A DNA stretch of 64,000 nt from the NCBI RefSeq assembly GCF_013032445.1, contig NZ_WQCA01000001.1, forward strand, positions 186,001 through 250,000. Direction: 5' to 3'. Made by a program: the position numbers and the translations under genes. This document shows positions 19,233-28,703 of this stretch, piece after piece. The number at the start of each line of letters is the position of its first letter. Within the stretch, counting starts at the first letter, position 1. The stretch is from Ruegeria arenilitoris. GTDB lineage: Bacteria > Pseudomonadota > Alphaproteobacteria > Rhodobacterales > Rhodobacteraceae. The notes below the pieces were generated by a model, which made no database searches, was not told the DNA's origin, and was given only the letters and a program-made list of their open reading frames with translations.

Positions 19233-19360
19233 TTCCCTGCATTGTTGTGTGAACTAGTTAACAAACTTGCCCAAAGCAAACGCGCCCTCTATGCAGTTCG
19301 CCCAAGGGACGGCTATCACTCACGACCGGTCCCGATCTTGGGGATGAGAGGTGAAGACGC

Positions 19361-20686
19361 GTGCGAACACGTCTGGCAATCAAACTACACTCACTGCTCG
19401 AGCGGCATTTCCCGGAACGCCGGGTTTTTCTGAAATCTGACAACGACACGCGGTTCATTCGGCTGAGTTCGGAAACCCAAATCGCAGCCGTCGCCGGTGT
19501 GGCGGTAATTGTTGGCTGGACCGCAGTGGCCACGGCAATTCTGCTGATGGACAGCATCGGATCGGGCAACTTCCGCGAACAGGCCAAGCGGGACCAGGCA
19601 ACCTATCAGGAACGTCTGAACATCCTGTCTGCCGAACGTGATGCCCGTGCCCAGGAAGCACTGGCCGCGCAGGACCGGTTCAATGCGGCGCTGAAACAGA
19701 TCTCGGCGATGCAGTCGGAACTTCTGGCCTCGGAAAACCGTCGCCGAGAGCTTGAGACCGGGATTGAGGTGATCCAAACCACCCTACGCGCCACCATGAA
19801 GCAGCGCGAAGAGGCCCGCACCGAACTGGCCAGCGTTCAGGTCGAGGCCGATGACGGCGAAATGTACGTCACCGCATTAGCCGCCCCCGAACAAATGAAT
19901 TTCATGACCGAGGCACTAACCCGCACCGCGCAAGAGCGCGATCAGATTGCGGCAGATGCCAAGGACGCACTGGATCAGCGCGACGAGCTTGAACTGGAAA
20001 TCCAGCTGATGCAGGAACGCAGCGACGAGATCTTCCGCCAATTGGAAGAGGCGATGGTGATCTCGGTCGAACCACTGGACAAGATGTTCCGCCAGGCCGG
20101 TATGCCTACCGACCGTATTATTGAAGAGGTCCGCCGCGGTTACAGCGGTATGGGCGGACCGCTGACACCCATCTCTTTCAGCACGCGCGGTGAGGACCTG
20201 ACCCCCGACGAAATCCGCGCAAATGTTTTGCTGCAACAGATGGATCAGCTGAACCTGTACCGCATTGCTGCCGAAAAAGCTCCGTTTGCCAATCCCGTAA
20301 GTTCCGTGGTGCGGTTTACGAGCGGTTTCGGTACGCGCCGCGACCCTAAAACCGGCGGTCGACGCATGCATAATGGCGTCGACTTCGCCGGTCCTCAGGG
20401 CACGGATATCTTCGCCACCGCAGATGGTGTCGTCACACATGCAGGCTGGCAATCCGGTTTCGGGCGAATGGTAAAGATCCGTCACGCCTTTGGAATTGAG
20501 ACACTTTATGCTCATAACACCAAGATCCGCGTCAAGGTTGGTCAAAGGGTCTCGCGCGGGGAACATATTGCTGATATGGGTAGCACCGGACGGTCTACCG
20601 GAACGCATCTGCACTATGAGGTGCGCGTAAACGGAAAACCTGTAAACCCAATGACTTACATCAAGGCTGCGAGAAATGTTTTCTAA
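19361..20686 (+). CDS. M23 family metallopeptidase with coiled-coil stalk
   Basis: 441 residues from a GTG start. One membrane helix lies at about 40-62, then a long coiled coil (about 70-230), then a LytM/M23 domain with all zinc and catalytic residues: His337 and Asp341 (HNGVD), His385 (LYAH) and His416/His418 (THLHYE). It is thus a probably active periplasmic DD-endopeptidase cutting peptidoglycan cross-links, not a degenerate EnvC/NlpD-type activator. Its 3' end overlaps the bactofilin start by 11 bp, a pairing known from cell-shape systems such as Helicobacter Csd1/CcmA. Confidence 0.93.
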   Translation: MRTRLAIKLHSLLERHFPERRVFLKSDNDTRFIRLSSETQIAAVAGVAVIVGWTAVATAILLMDSIGSGNFREQAKRDQATYQERLNILSAERDARAQEALAAQDRFNAALKQISAMQSELLASENRRRELETGIEVIQTTLRATMKQREEARTELASVQVEADDGEMYVTALAAPEQMNFMTEALTRTAQERDQIAADAKDALDQRDELELEIQLMQERSDEIFRQLEEAMVISVEPLDKMFRQAGMPTDRIIEEVRRGYSGMGGPLTPISFSTRGEDLTPDEIRANVLLQQMDQLNLYRIAAEKAPFANPVSSVVRFTSGFGTRRDPKTGGRRMHNGVDFAGPQGTDIFATADGVVTHAGWQSGFGRMVKIRHAFGIETLYAHNTKIRVKVGQRVSRGEHIADMGSTGRSTGTHLHYEVRVNGKPVNPMTYIKAARNVF

Positions 20687-21176
20687 GAGCAAAATCAACG
20701 AGCCCGGATCAAATGCACCCGAGGCGGCGAAACCTGCCGCTCCGGCCACACCGGCGACCCCTGCACCGGCGGAAACCAAGGCCAGCACTGCGCCCAAGCC
20801 CAAGCCTCCGGCATCGGTTCTGTCCTCGGATCTGCACATCACCGGCAACATGAAAACCACCGGTGACATTCAGGTCGAAGGCACGGTCGAAGGCGATATC
20901 CGTGCGCATCTGCTGACCATCGGCGAAACCGCCACCATCAAAGGCGAAGTCACCGCCGATGACGTCGTGATCAATGGTCGCATCGTGGGCCGCGTACGTG
21001 GCCTGAAAGTGCGTCTGACCTCGACCGCGCGTGTCGAAGGCGACATCATCCACAAGACCATCGCTATCGAAAGCGGCGCGCATTTCGAAGGTTCGGTGCA
21101 GCGTCAGGACGACCCGCTGAACCCGGGCCGCAGCGCCAAGCCCGGCGCCAACCCGGCGGCAGAGGTCAAGCAGTAA
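20676..21176 (+). CDS. Bactofilin (polymer-forming cytoskeletal protein)
   Basis: 166 residues. A Pro/Ala-rich flexible N-terminus (to about 50) leads into the central bactofilin right-handed beta-helix (about 50-140), seen as repeated short strands such as MKTTGDIQVEGTVEGDI and VVINGRIVGRV, and then a Pro-rich tail. Bactofilins polymerise without nucleotides and position envelope enzymes. The 11-bp overlap with the M23 peptidase gene suggests coupled translation and a shared role in cell shape. Confidence 0.94.
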   Translation: MFSKSKINEPGSNAPEAAKPAAPATPATPAPAETKASTAPKPKPPASVLSSDLHITGNMKTTGDIQVEGTVEGDIRAHLLTIGETATIKGEVTADDVVINGRIVGRVRGLKVRLTSTARVEGDIIHKTIAIESGAHFEGSVQRQDDPLNPGRSAKPGANPAAEVKQ

Positions 21177-21201
21177 CACTGCTCCGATGTCCGAATGAAC
21201 A

Positions 21202-21235
21202 AACGCCGCTGGATACCCTGCGGCGTTTTTCTTTT
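21202..21235 (+). terminator. Rho-independent terminator after the bactofilin gene
   Basis: An 8-bp stem (AACGCCGC with GCGGCGTT), a 10-nt loop and a T-rich tail TTTCTTTT. Confidence 0.88.
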
Positions 21236-21273
21236 GCCCTTGCTGACCGGCGTAGTCGGTATAGGGTTCTGAC

Positions 21274-22083
21274 ATGTTGATCTTTTTCTCAATCTTGCTG
21301 CTGATCGCGGGCTTTTTCCTGTACCGCCACTGGTCTAGGTCGCAGGCGCGACAAGAGTTGCTGGCCACCCCCCTGACCAACCACCAACGCAGCGTGATCG
21401 AACAGCAGGTGCCGCTGATCTGCCGCCTGCCCGCTGATCTGCGGGCCAAGCTGGACGGCAAGGTGAACCTGTTTCTGGATCAGGTGCAATTCCACGGCTG
21501 CGACGGACTGGAGGTCACCGAAGAGATGGAGCTGGCTATCGCCGCGCAAGCCAGCCTGCTGTTGGTGAACAGCGACCTCTGGTATGACCATCTGACGACG
21601 ATCCTGATCTATCCCAACGCCTTTAAGTCGCGCCAGCGCCGGCAGGAAGGGTATGTCGTCAGCGAGAAGGAAATCGTGCGCACCGGCGAAAGCTGGGATC
21701 GCGGACCGGTGATCCTGTCGTGGCGGCACAGCAAGGCGGGAGCGATCAATGACCATGACGGACAGAACGTCGTGCTGCACGAATTTGCGCATCAGGTCGA
21801 CGACCTCTCGGGGGGCACCAACGGCGTTCCGATCCTCAGCGACGGGCAGAGCTTTGCCGAATGGGAACGTGTCTTTCTGACCGCCTATGATGCCCATGTG
21901 CGCGCGGTTGAACACGGCCAACACACCGTCATTGATCCTTATGGAGCGACCGGCCACGAGGAGTTTTTTGCTGTCTCGGTAGAGGTCTTTTTTGAACAGC
22001 CGCGGCAGCTGAAAGCGGCTGTTCCGGAGGTATACGAACAGTTGTCAAAACTGTTTCGGCTAGATCCCGCGACTTGGGACTAG
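21274..22083 (+). CDS. mtfA: MtfA-like zinc-dependent peptidase (M90)
   Basis: 269 residues. An N-terminal hydrophobic helix (residues 1-17) suggests membrane attachment, unlike soluble E. coli MtfA. The zinc motif is H169-E-F-A-H173, followed by QVDDLSG and, further on, GHEEFFAVSVE supplying the third ligand. MtfA binds the Mlc regulator of the glucose PTS in E. coli; this group of bacteria lacks that glucose system as far as I know, so the target here is open. Confidence 0.9.
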   Translation: MLIFFSILLLIAGFFLYRHWSRSQARQELLATPLTNHQRSVIEQQVPLICRLPADLRAKLDGKVNLFLDQVQFHGCDGLEVTEEMELAIAAQASLLLVNSDLWYDHLTTILIYPNAFKSRQRRQEGYVVSEKEIVRTGESWDRGPVILSWRHSKAGAINDHDGQNVVLHEFAHQVDDLSGGTNGVPILSDGQSFAEWERVFLTAYDAHVRAVEHGQHTVIDPYGATGHEEFFAVSVEVFFEQPRQLKAAVPEVYEQLSKLFRLDPATWD

Positions 22084-22205
22084 CTGTCCGGTCAAACACG
22101 GTGGTTTATTTCTGAAAGCTGTGTTTGAAATTTCCCCATTTCCACTGTTTCACAAAAAGCGATTTTTGAATTAACCTTAAATCAGTGTTTTCAGGAGGAT
22201 TTTTC

Positions 22206-22892
22206 ATGCCATCAAAACTAATGGCCGAGTTTTTCGGCACGTTCTGGTTGGTGCTGGGCGGTTGCGGCAGCGCTGTTCTGGCAGCAGGTGTTGCCGATGT
22301 GGGCATCGGCTGGCTGGGTGTTTCCTTTGCCTTCGGCCTTACGGTTCTGACCATGGCGTATGCGGTCGGTCACATTTCGGGCGGGCATTTCAACCCGGCG
22401 GTCAGCCTTGGACTGATGATCGGCGGCAGGTTTCCGGCTAAGGACCTGATCTCTTACTGGATCGCACAGGTGATCGGCGCGATTGCCGCCGCAGCGGTCC
22501 TGTATCTGATCGTCAGCGGTGCCCCGGGGTTTGAAGGCGTCGGGGGATTTGCCTCGAACGGGTATGGCGAAGCATCACCCGAAGGCTATTCGATGATGTC
22601 CGCTTTGGTGATCGAGATAGTGATGACCGCGTTCTTTATCATCGTCATTCTTGGCGCAACGTCCAACTTTGCACCCGACGGGTTCGCCCCGATCGCTATC
22701 GGCCTCTGCCTGACGCTGATCCACCTGATCTCGATCCCGGTGACGAACACGTCGGTCAACCCAGCGCGGTCCACAGGTGTGGCTTTGTTCGCTGATGCAC
22801 CGGCCCTTGGTCAGCTTTGGCTGTTCTGGGTTGCTCCGCTGATTGGTGCCGCCATCGGGGCGCTGATCTGGCAGGCAATGGGCGACGACTAA
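22206..22892 (+). CDS. aqpZ: Aquaporin Z
   Basis: 228 residues with six membrane helices and two re-entrant NPA loops (HFNPAVS and SVNPARS). The constriction-site context ([20 protein letters not shown]) matches water-selective AqpZ rather than glycerol facilitators. The ATG at 22206 was preferred to one seven codons upstream because AGGAGG lies six bases before it. Confidence 0.96.
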   Translation: MPSKLMAEFFGTFWLVLGGCGSAVLAAGVADVGIGWLGVSFAFGLTVLTMAYAVGHISGGHFNPAVSLGLMIGGRFPAKDLISYWIAQVIGAIAAAAVLYLIVSGAPGFEGVGGFASNGYGEASPEGYSMMSALVIEIVMTAFFIIVILGATSNFAPDGFAPIAIGLCLTLIHLISIPVTNTSVNPARSTGVALFADAPALGQLWLFWVAPLIGAAIGALIWQAMGDD

Positions 22893-22898
22893 GCCTAA

Positions 22899-22934
22899 AA
22901 AAGCCCCGAAGCGGACTGCGTCGGGGCTTTTTTT
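22899..22934. terminator. Bidirectional terminator between aqpZ and the exported cyclophilin gene
   Basis: An 11-bp stem (AAAAGCCCCGA with TCGGGGCTTTT) with T-runs on both strands, between two convergent genes. Confidence 0.92.
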
Positions 22935-22936
22935 GT

Positions 22937-23485
22937 TTATTCGGTGACGGTGACTTTTTTCATCACGTCTGGCTGACCGATGACAGCACCGTTGGGGCCA
23001 TCGCCCCGCTTGATCGTATCGACCACATCCATGCCGTCGGTCACCTGACCAACTACCGTGTATTGACCGTTCAGGAACGGACCCGGTTCGAACATGATGA
23101 AGAACTGCGAGTTCGCACTGTCGGGGTCCTGTGCCCGCGCCATGCCCACGACACCACGGTCATAGTTATAGTCTGAGAACTCGGCAGGTAGATCAGGGCG
23201 GTCGGACCCGCCTGTACCTGCGCGGCGCATATCGCCGCCGATACGACCAAATTCAACATCGCCAGTCTGCGCCATGAAGCCGTCGATCACGCGGTGAAAC
23301 ACCACGCCATCGTATTTACCTTCAGCAGCCAAAGCACTGATCTGCTCAACATGCTTAGGAGCAATGTCTTCGAACAGGTCGACAGTGACGGTGCCGTTGG
23401 CGCCCTCACCTTCGATCTCGATCTGAAGCCCGGTGGCCAGCGCGGGGCTGGCCAAAAGGACGAAAGCAGCGGCCAGCTTATACAT
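22937..23485 (-). CDS. Peptidylprolyl isomerase, cyclophilin type, exported
   Basis: 182 residues with a signal peptide (to about LASPALA). The cyclophilin core has FHRVIDGFMAQTGD, the catalytic Arg in HRV, SQFFI and FLNGQYTVVGQV. It folds periplasmic proteins by cis-trans proline isomerisation. Its start overlaps the end of the upstream cytoplasmic cyclophilin gene by 8 bp, so the pair should be translated together. Confidence 0.95.
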   Translation of the reverse strand: MYKLAAAFVLLASPALATGLQIEIEGEGANGTVTVDLFEDIAPKHVEQISALAAEGKYDGVVFHRVIDGFMAQTGDVEFGRIGGDMRRAGTGGSDRPDLPAEFSDYNYDRGVVGMARAQDPDSANSQFFIMFEPGPFLNGQYTVVGQVTDGMDVVDTIKRGDGPNGAVIGQPDVMKKVTVTE

Positions 23486-23984
23486 CGGCCGCCACCTTGA
23501 CGCTGATCATGCGATCCGGGCTCGCAGGCGGCTCTCCGCGTACGATGGCGTCCACATGCTCCATCCCGTCGATGACGCGACCGTAAACGGTGTACTGGCC
23601 GTTCAGGAAGTGGTTGTCCTTGAAGTTGATGAAAAACTGCGAGTTGGCCGAGTCTGGATTCTGCGAACGCGCCGCGCCCAACGTGCCGCGATCATGCGGC
23701 AGTTTCGAGAACTCCGCCGGAACGTTCGGCAGCGACGATCCACCGGTACCCGCCATACGAATATTGAACCCGTCTTCCATGTCGCCATGCTGCACGTCGC
23801 CGGTCTGCGCCATGAAACCGTCGATCACACGGTGGAAGGCCACATTGTCATACTCACCACCACGGGCCAGCTCTTTCATCCGGGCGCTGTGTTGAGGGGC
23901 CACGTCCGGAAGCAATTCGATGACGACATTGCCGTCTTTCAGCTCGATGATGATGGTGTTTTCGGGATCCTTGATCTCGGCCAT
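23478..23984 (-). CDS. Peptidylprolyl isomerase, cyclophilin type, cytoplasmic
   Basis: 168 residues, no signal peptide. It has the same core as the downstream paralogue (FHRVIDGFMAQTGD, SQFFINF, FLNGQYTVYGRV). GAGGG lies 6 bp before the ATG. The two genes are a tandem duplication giving one cytoplasmic and one periplasmic enzyme. Confidence 0.95.
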   Translation of the reverse strand: MAEIKDPENTIIIELKDGNVVIELLPDVAPQHSARMKELARGGEYDNVAFHRVIDGFMAQTGDVQHGDMEDGFNIRMAGTGGSSLPNVPAEFSKLPHDRGTLGAARSQNPDSANSQFFINFKDNHFLNGQYTVYGRVIDGMEHVDAIVRGEPPASPDRMISVKVAADV

Positions 23985-24118
23985 GAGGCCCTCCTGTCGT
24001 TTAACTTGCGCAAATACCTATGATGCGGGCGCGCGAATGCCAAGTGACGCATTGACCTGAGGGCAAAATGCAGGAAAAGAACCGCCTAAATCTGTTTCAC
24101 ATTTCCGAGGATTGCACG

Positions 24119-25309
24119 ATGGGCTGGAAAACTCTCGACGACATGGACCTGAACGGCAAACGCGTGCTGGTGCGCGTCGATATCAACGTTCCGGTGGTGG
24201 ATGGGGTCGTGACCGACGCCACCCGCATTCAGCGCATCGTGCCGACGGTTCGTGATATCATTGCAGCCGGCGGCAAACCTATCCTGCTGGCGCATTTCGG
24301 GCGTCCGGGTGGTGAGCGCCGCGAGAACCTGTCGCTGAAACAACTCGTCCCCACACTACAGGATGCCTTCGGTGCCACGGTCCTGTTTGCCGCCGATTGC
24401 GTCGGTACCGAGGCCGAACTGGCCGCCGAGGCACTGCAACCGGGTCAGGTGTTGCTGCTTGAGAACACTCGCTTCCACGCAGCCGAATCCAAAAACGATG
24501 CGGATCTAGCCGCAGGCATGGCCAAACTGGGTGACGTTTACTGCAATGACGCGTTCTCTGCCGCCCACCGTGCACACAGTTCGACCGAGGCCATAGCCCG
24601 CCTGCTGCCAGCTTGTGCAGGCCGCCTGATGCAGGCCGAACTTGAGGCGCTGGAAGGTGCTCTGGGTGCACCCAAGCGCCCGGTGACCGCCGTGGTGGGC
24701 GGTGCAAAGGTTTCGACCAAACTCGAGCTGCTGGGCAACCTGATCGCCAAGGTGGATTATCTGGTAATCGGCGGCGGCATGGCGAACACTTTCCTCGTTG
24801 CCAAAGGTCTGCACGTGGGGAAATCGCTGGCCGAGCGGATCATGAAAGACACCGCCGCTGAAATTCTGGCCAAAGCCGAAGGCGCGGGCTGCACCATCGT
24901 TCTGCCCACCGACATTGTCGTTGCGGACAAGTTCGAAGCAGGCGCCCCGCATCAGGTACTGCCCGCTGACCGATGCCCCGAGGACGGCATGATCCTGGAC
25001 GCCGGACCCGAAAGCGTTGCCGCAATCACCGAGGTCTTCGCCAAAAGCCAGACCCTGATCTGGAACGGCCCGCTGGGTGCGTTCGAGATCGAGCCTTTCG
25101 ACACAGCCACCAATGCCGCGGCGCTGAAAGCCGCCGCCATGACCCGCTCGGGCCAGTTGGTGTCGGTCGCCGGTGGCGGGGACACAGTCGCCGCGCTGAA
25201 CGCCTCAGGCGCGGCCAAGGACTTTTCGTACATCTCGACAGCCGGTGGCGCGTTCCTTGAGTGGATGGAAGGCAAAACCCTGCCCGGCGTTGCCGCGCTG
25301 GAAGGCTGA
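24119..25309 (+). CDS. pgk: Phosphoglycerate kinase
   Basis: 396 residues. It transfers phosphate between 1,3-bisphosphoglycerate and ADP in glycolysis and gluconeogenesis. Family landmarks are the start region [24 protein letters not shown], the ATP-site loop with [10 protein letters not shown] and the late segment [11 protein letters not shown]. The ATG at 24119 is preceded by CCGAGG at a good distance; an in-frame ATG at 24068 would add 17 residues unlike the family. Confidence 0.97.
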   Translation: MGWKTLDDMDLNGKRVLVRVDINVPVVDGVVTDATRIQRIVPTVRDIIAAGGKPILLAHFGRPGGERRENLSLKQLVPTLQDAFGATVLFAADCVGTEAELAAEALQPGQVLLLENTRFHAAESKNDADLAAGMAKLGDVYCNDAFSAAHRAHSSTEAIARLLPACAGRLMQAELEALEGALGAPKRPVTAVVGGAKVSTKLELLGNLIAKVDYLVIGGGMANTFLVAKGLHVGKSLAERIMKDTAAEILAKAEGAGCTIVLPTDIVVADKFEAGAPHQVLPADRCPEDGMILDAGPESVAAITEVFAKSQTLIWNGPLGAFEIEPFDTATNAAALKAAAMTRSGQLVSVAGGGDTVAALNASGAAKDFSYISTAGGAFLEWMEGKTLPGVAALEG

Positions 25310-25375
25310 GCCACGCGAATTGGGCGCTTGTTAAAACTCGTGGTAAACTCTCCCCTTTAAGGTGGAGAATTTGCC

Positions 25376-25720
25376 ATGAGAGTTTTTGCCTGCCTGATCA
25401 TTGCCCTGTTTCCCCTGCCCGCTGTTGCCCAATCCAGCTGCGGCGGGCAGACTCAGCTGGATGCGAATTTCTGCGCCAAGGAGAAATGGGAAATCGCCGA
25501 CCGTGAACTGAACCGGATCTGGAAAGAGGTCAAACCTCTGGCAGATGCGCGTGGAGACGGGCAAACCCTGCTGACCGAGCAACGCGCGTGGCTAAGAGCC
25601 CGCGATGCCGCATGTGAGCCTGAGTTGAAAAGCGACGGCAGTGCTGCGCCGATGTTCTACTGGGCCTGTATGGAACAGCAGACCCTGACCCGCAATCAGG
25701 CGCTAAACGCATGGCGATGA
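25376..25720 (+). CDS. LprI-like (DUF1311) exported protein
   Basis: 114 residues: signal peptide (to about PAVAQ), then a small domain with four spaced cysteines (Cys22, Cys33, Cys81, Cys98 approximately) and the DUF1311 pattern ADRELNRIWKE plus LLTEQRAWLRARDAAC. This domain is shared by the mycobacterial lysozyme inhibitor LprI, so a role in inhibiting lysozyme-like enzymes is possible but not shown. Confidence 0.82.
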   Translation: MRVFACLIIALFPLPAVAQSSCGGQTQLDANFCAKEKWEIADRELNRIWKEVKPLADARGDGQTLLTEQRAWLRARDAACEPELKSDGSAAPMFYWACMEQQTLTRNQALNAWR

Positions 25721-25851
25721 AAACGCGCCGCTAACAAATTTGTAAATTTGCGAATCAGGGGATTCACAACCCGAATCACCTGTGACATAGTGCGGTCAGA
25801 TGCTCGAAAAGGGCACGTTATTGAGGCAGACTTCATACGGCGGTAAACAGA

Positions 25852-26151
25852 GTGTCCCGTTCCCATCGGCCCGGCTTGGGCTCAGTCGTTTTCTTCATGG
25901 TGGCGTTTATGCTTGGTGTGTATTTCACCTTTGCTGCCGTGCAGGGCGACTATGGCCTGTTCCGACGGGTCGAGATTGCGGCGGAACGGGACGCCCTGTC
26001 ACGCGATCTGGACAAGCTCGAGGCTGAGATCGTCGAGATGGAAAACCTGACCCGCCGACTGTCAGATACCTATCTGGACCTCGATCTGCTGGATCAGCAG
26101 GCGCGCTCAGTTCTGGGTATGATCCGCTCGGACGAGATTGTCATTCGCTGA
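25852..26151 (+). CDS. Septum formation initiator family protein (FtsB/DivIC-like)
   Basis: 99 residues from a GTG start: a short cytoplasmic N-terminus, one membrane helix (about residues 9-28) and a periplasmic coiled coil (about 35-75). This is the FtsB/DivIC layout; those proteins bridge FtsQ and FtsL in the divisome. The position just upstream of pdhA is common in alphaproteobacteria. The pdh palindrome separates it from pdhA. Confidence 0.85.
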   Translation: MSRSHRPGLGSVVFFMVAFMLGVYFTFAAVQGDYGLFRRVEIAAERDALSRDLDKLEAEIVEMENLTRRLSDTYLDLDLLDQQARSVLGMIRSDEIVIR

Positions 26152-26276
26152 TCCGGCCAAGTTTCTTCAAAAAATCATACCGCACCAATACCTTGACCGT
26201 CGAAAAGCGGCCTGTTTCCGCAGGACCGGACGCTGCGTCACATTTCCCCTCGCCAGAAAGCCGGAAATGCTTTATG

Positions 26277-26300
26277 AGATAGTTTAACGCTAAACTATCT
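26277..26300 (+). promoter_or_regulatory. Perfect palindrome upstream of pdhA, shared with lpdA
   Basis: Arms AGATAGTTTA and its exact reverse complement around the spacer ACGC, ending 25 bp before the pdhA ATG. It matches the lpdA element (10595-10622) over TAGTTTA-N4-TAAACTA but differs in spacer and outer bases. The position suits a repressor site overlapping the promoter or transcript start. Confidence 0.75.
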
Positions 26301-26324
26301 GTCCGAAAGGGGGAGATCGCCACG

Positions 26325-27314
26325 ATGGCTGCGCGAAAAACCACAAAGAAACCAAATGTTTCTGCGGAAGAGCTTAAAACCTATTACCGCGAAATGCTTC
26401 TGATCCGCCGATTCGAGGAAAAGGCGGGCCAGCTTTATGGCATGGGTCTGATCGGTGGGTTCTGCCACCTTTACATCGGACAGGAAGCCGTTGTTGTGGG
26501 CCTTGAGGCCGCAGCCAAGGAAGGCGACAAACGCATCACCTCATACCGTGACCACGGCCACATGCTGGCTTGCGGGATGGAGCCGGGCGGCGTGATGGCC
26601 GAATTGACCGGGCGCATCGGAGGCCTCTCCAAAGGTAAGGGCGGCTCGATGCACATGTTCTCGAAAGAGAAGCATTTCTACGGCGGCCACGGCATCGTCG
26701 GCGCGCAGGTTCCGCTGGGCGCGGGTCTGGCCTTTGCCGATAAGTACAAGGAAAACGGCGGCGTGACCTTCACTTATTTCGGTGACGGTGCGGCAAACCA
26801 GGGTCAGGTCTACGAAACCTTCAACATGGCCGCCCTCTGGGATCTGCCTGTGGTTTTCGTGATTGAGAACAACCAATACGCCATGGGCACTGCGCAGGCG
26901 CGCTCGACCTCGACCAAGGACATCTACCACCGTGGCGAAGCCTTCGGCATCCCCGGCGAGATCGTCAACGGTATGGACGTGCTGGCGGTTAAGGAAGCTG
27001 GCGAGAAAGCCGTCGCCCACTGCCGCGCGGGCAAAGGCCCTTACATCCTGGAAATCAAGACCTACCGCTATCGCGGCCACTCGATGTCCGACCCGGCCAA
27101 GTACCGCACCCGCGAAGAAGTTCAGAAAGTCCGCGAGCAAAGCGACCCGATCGAACATGTGCGCGAGCTGCTGCTGGCCGGCAAGCACGCAACCGAGGAT
27201 GACCTGAAAGCGATCGACAAAGAGATCAAAGAGATCGTCAACCAGGCCGCCGAATTCTCGAAAGAAAGCCCCGAGCCTTCCGTCGAAGAGCTCTGGACCG
27301 ACATTTACGCCTGA
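26325..27314 (+). CDS. pdhA: Pyruvate dehydrogenase E1 component, alpha subunit
   Basis: 329 residues. Together with PdhB it forms the thiamin-diphosphate enzyme that decarboxylates pyruvate and acetylates lipoyl groups. The ThDP motif starts at GDGAANQG and ends in VIENN; HCRAGKGP and the phosphorylation-loop-like YRYRGHSMSDP segment are present. It is the first gene of pdhA-pdhB-membrane protein-pdhC, with 15 bp to pdhB. Confidence 0.97.
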   Translation: MAARKTTKKPNVSAEELKTYYREMLLIRRFEEKAGQLYGMGLIGGFCHLYIGQEAVVVGLEAAAKEGDKRITSYRDHGHMLACGMEPGGVMAELTGRIGGLSKGKGGSMHMFSKEKHFYGGHGIVGAQVPLGAGLAFADKYKENGGVTFTYFGDGAANQGQVYETFNMAALWDLPVVFVIENNQYAMGTAQARSTSTKDIYHRGEAFGIPGEIVNGMDVLAVKEAGEKAVAHCRAGKGPYILEIKTYRYRGHSMSDPAKYRTREEVQKVREQSDPIEHVRELLLAGKHATEDDLKAIDKEIKEIVNQAAEFSKESPEPSVEELWTDIYA

Positions 27315-27329
27315 GAGGACGATTAAGAC

Positions 27330-28700
27330 ATGGCAACCGAAATTCTCATGCCCGCCCTTTCGCCCACGATGGAAGAGGGCACGCTGGCCAAATGGCTGGT
27401 CAAGGAAGGCGACACTGTATCCTCGGGCGACATCCTGGCCGAGATCGAAACCGACAAGGCGACGATGGAGTTCGAAGCAGTCGATGAAGGCATCGTCGGC
27501 AAGATCCTGATCGCCGAGGGCACCGAAGGGGTCAAGGTCAACACCCCCATCGCGGTACTGGTCGAAGAAGGCGAAGACGCCTCCGCCCTGCCCGCGGCTG
27601 CCCCTGCAGCTGCAGCGGTGGCCGAGGCCGCCCCGGTGGCGGTTGAGGCCCCCGCTCCCGCCGCAGCCCCGGCCGCTCCGGTCGTAGACCTGTCGCCCGA
27701 CTGGCCCGCAGACGCACCGATGGCACAGCAGACCGTCCGCGAAGCGTTGCGCGACGCTATGGCCGAAGAAATGCGCGGCGACGAAGACGTCTTCCTGATG
27801 GGTGAAGAAGTCGCCGAATATCAGGGCGCATATAAGGTCTCCCAAGGCCTGCTGGATGAATTCGGCGGCAAGCGCGTGATCGACACCCCGATCACCGAAC
27901 ACGGTTTTGCCGGCATCGCGGTTGGTTCGGCCTTTGGTGGCCTTAAACCGATTGTCGAGTTCATGACCTTCAACTTCGCCATGCAGGCGATTGATCAGAT
28001 CATCAACTCGGCTGCAAAGACACTCTATATGTCCGGCGGTCAGATGGGTTGTCCGATCGTGTTCCGCGGCCCCAACGGCGCCGCTGCCCGCGTGGCCGCT
28101 CAGCACAGCCAAGACTACGCCGCATGGTACATGCAGGTGCCCGGTTTGAAAGTTGTAATGCCGTATTCGGCAGCTGATGCCAAAGGCCTGCTGAAATCAG
28201 CCATCCGCGACCCCAACCCGGTGGTCTTTCTGGAAAACGAAATCCTCTACGGTCGCTCGTTCGATGTGCCGCAGGTGGATGACCTTACCATCCCGTTGGG
28301 CAAGGCGCGCATCTGGCGCGAAGGCTCGGACGTGACCATCGTCAGCTTTGGCATCGGTATGCAGTTCGCTCTGGAAGCCGCCGACAAGCTGGCCGAGGAA
28401 GGCATCAGCGCTGAAGTGATCGACCTGCGCACCATCCGCCCGATGGACACCGGCGCGATCATCAACTCGGTGATGAAGACCAACCGTCTGGTGACCGTCG
28501 AAGAGGGCTGGCCGCAAGGCTCGGTCGGCAGCTACATCTCGTCCGTCGTGATGCAAGAGGCGTTCGACTACCTCGACGCCCCGGTCATCAACTGCACCGG
28601 CAAGGATGTTCCGATGCCCTACGCAGCGAACCTTGAAAAGCTGGCCCTGATCACTACCGATGAGGTGATCGCCGCCGTCAAGCAAGTGACCTATCGATAG
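27330..28700 (+). CDS. pdhB: Pyruvate dehydrogenase E1 component, beta subunit, with N-terminal lipoyl domain
   Basis: 456 residues. An N-terminal lipoyl domain (about 1-80, with lipoyl Lys43 in [10 protein letters not shown]) and an Ala/Pro-rich linker (about 85-128) precede the transketolase-like E1 beta core ([25 protein letters not shown]). Lipoyl domains on E1 beta are typical of many alphaproteobacteria. The lipoyl domain is nearly identical to that of PdhC downstream. Confidence 0.97.
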   Translation: MATEILMPALSPTMEEGTLAKWLVKEGDTVSSGDILAEIETDKATMEFEAVDEGIVGKILIAEGTEGVKVNTPIAVLVEEGEDASALPAAAPAAAAVAEAAPVAVEAPAPAAAPAAPVVDLSPDWPADAPMAQQTVREALRDAMAEEMRGDEDVFLMGEEVAEYQGAYKVSQGLLDEFGGKRVIDTPITEHGFAGIAVGSAFGGLKPIVEFMTFNFAMQAIDQIINSAAKTLYMSGGQMGCPIVFRGPNGAAARVAAQHSQDYAAWYMQVPGLKVVMPYSAADAKGLLKSAIRDPNPVVFLENEILYGRSFDVPQVDDLTIPLGKARIWREGSDVTIVSFGIGMQFALEAADKLAEEGISAEVIDLRTIRPMDTGAIINSVMKTNRLVTVEEGWPQGSVGSYISSVVMQEAFDYLDAPVINCTGKDVPMPYAANLEKLALITTDEVIAAVKQVTYR

Positions 28701-28703
28701 GCA

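Noticed and set aside
26541..28112. A 523-codon open frame antisense to pdhA-pdhB
   Set aside because: Same cause; pdhA and pdhB are complete with all motifs on the plus strand.
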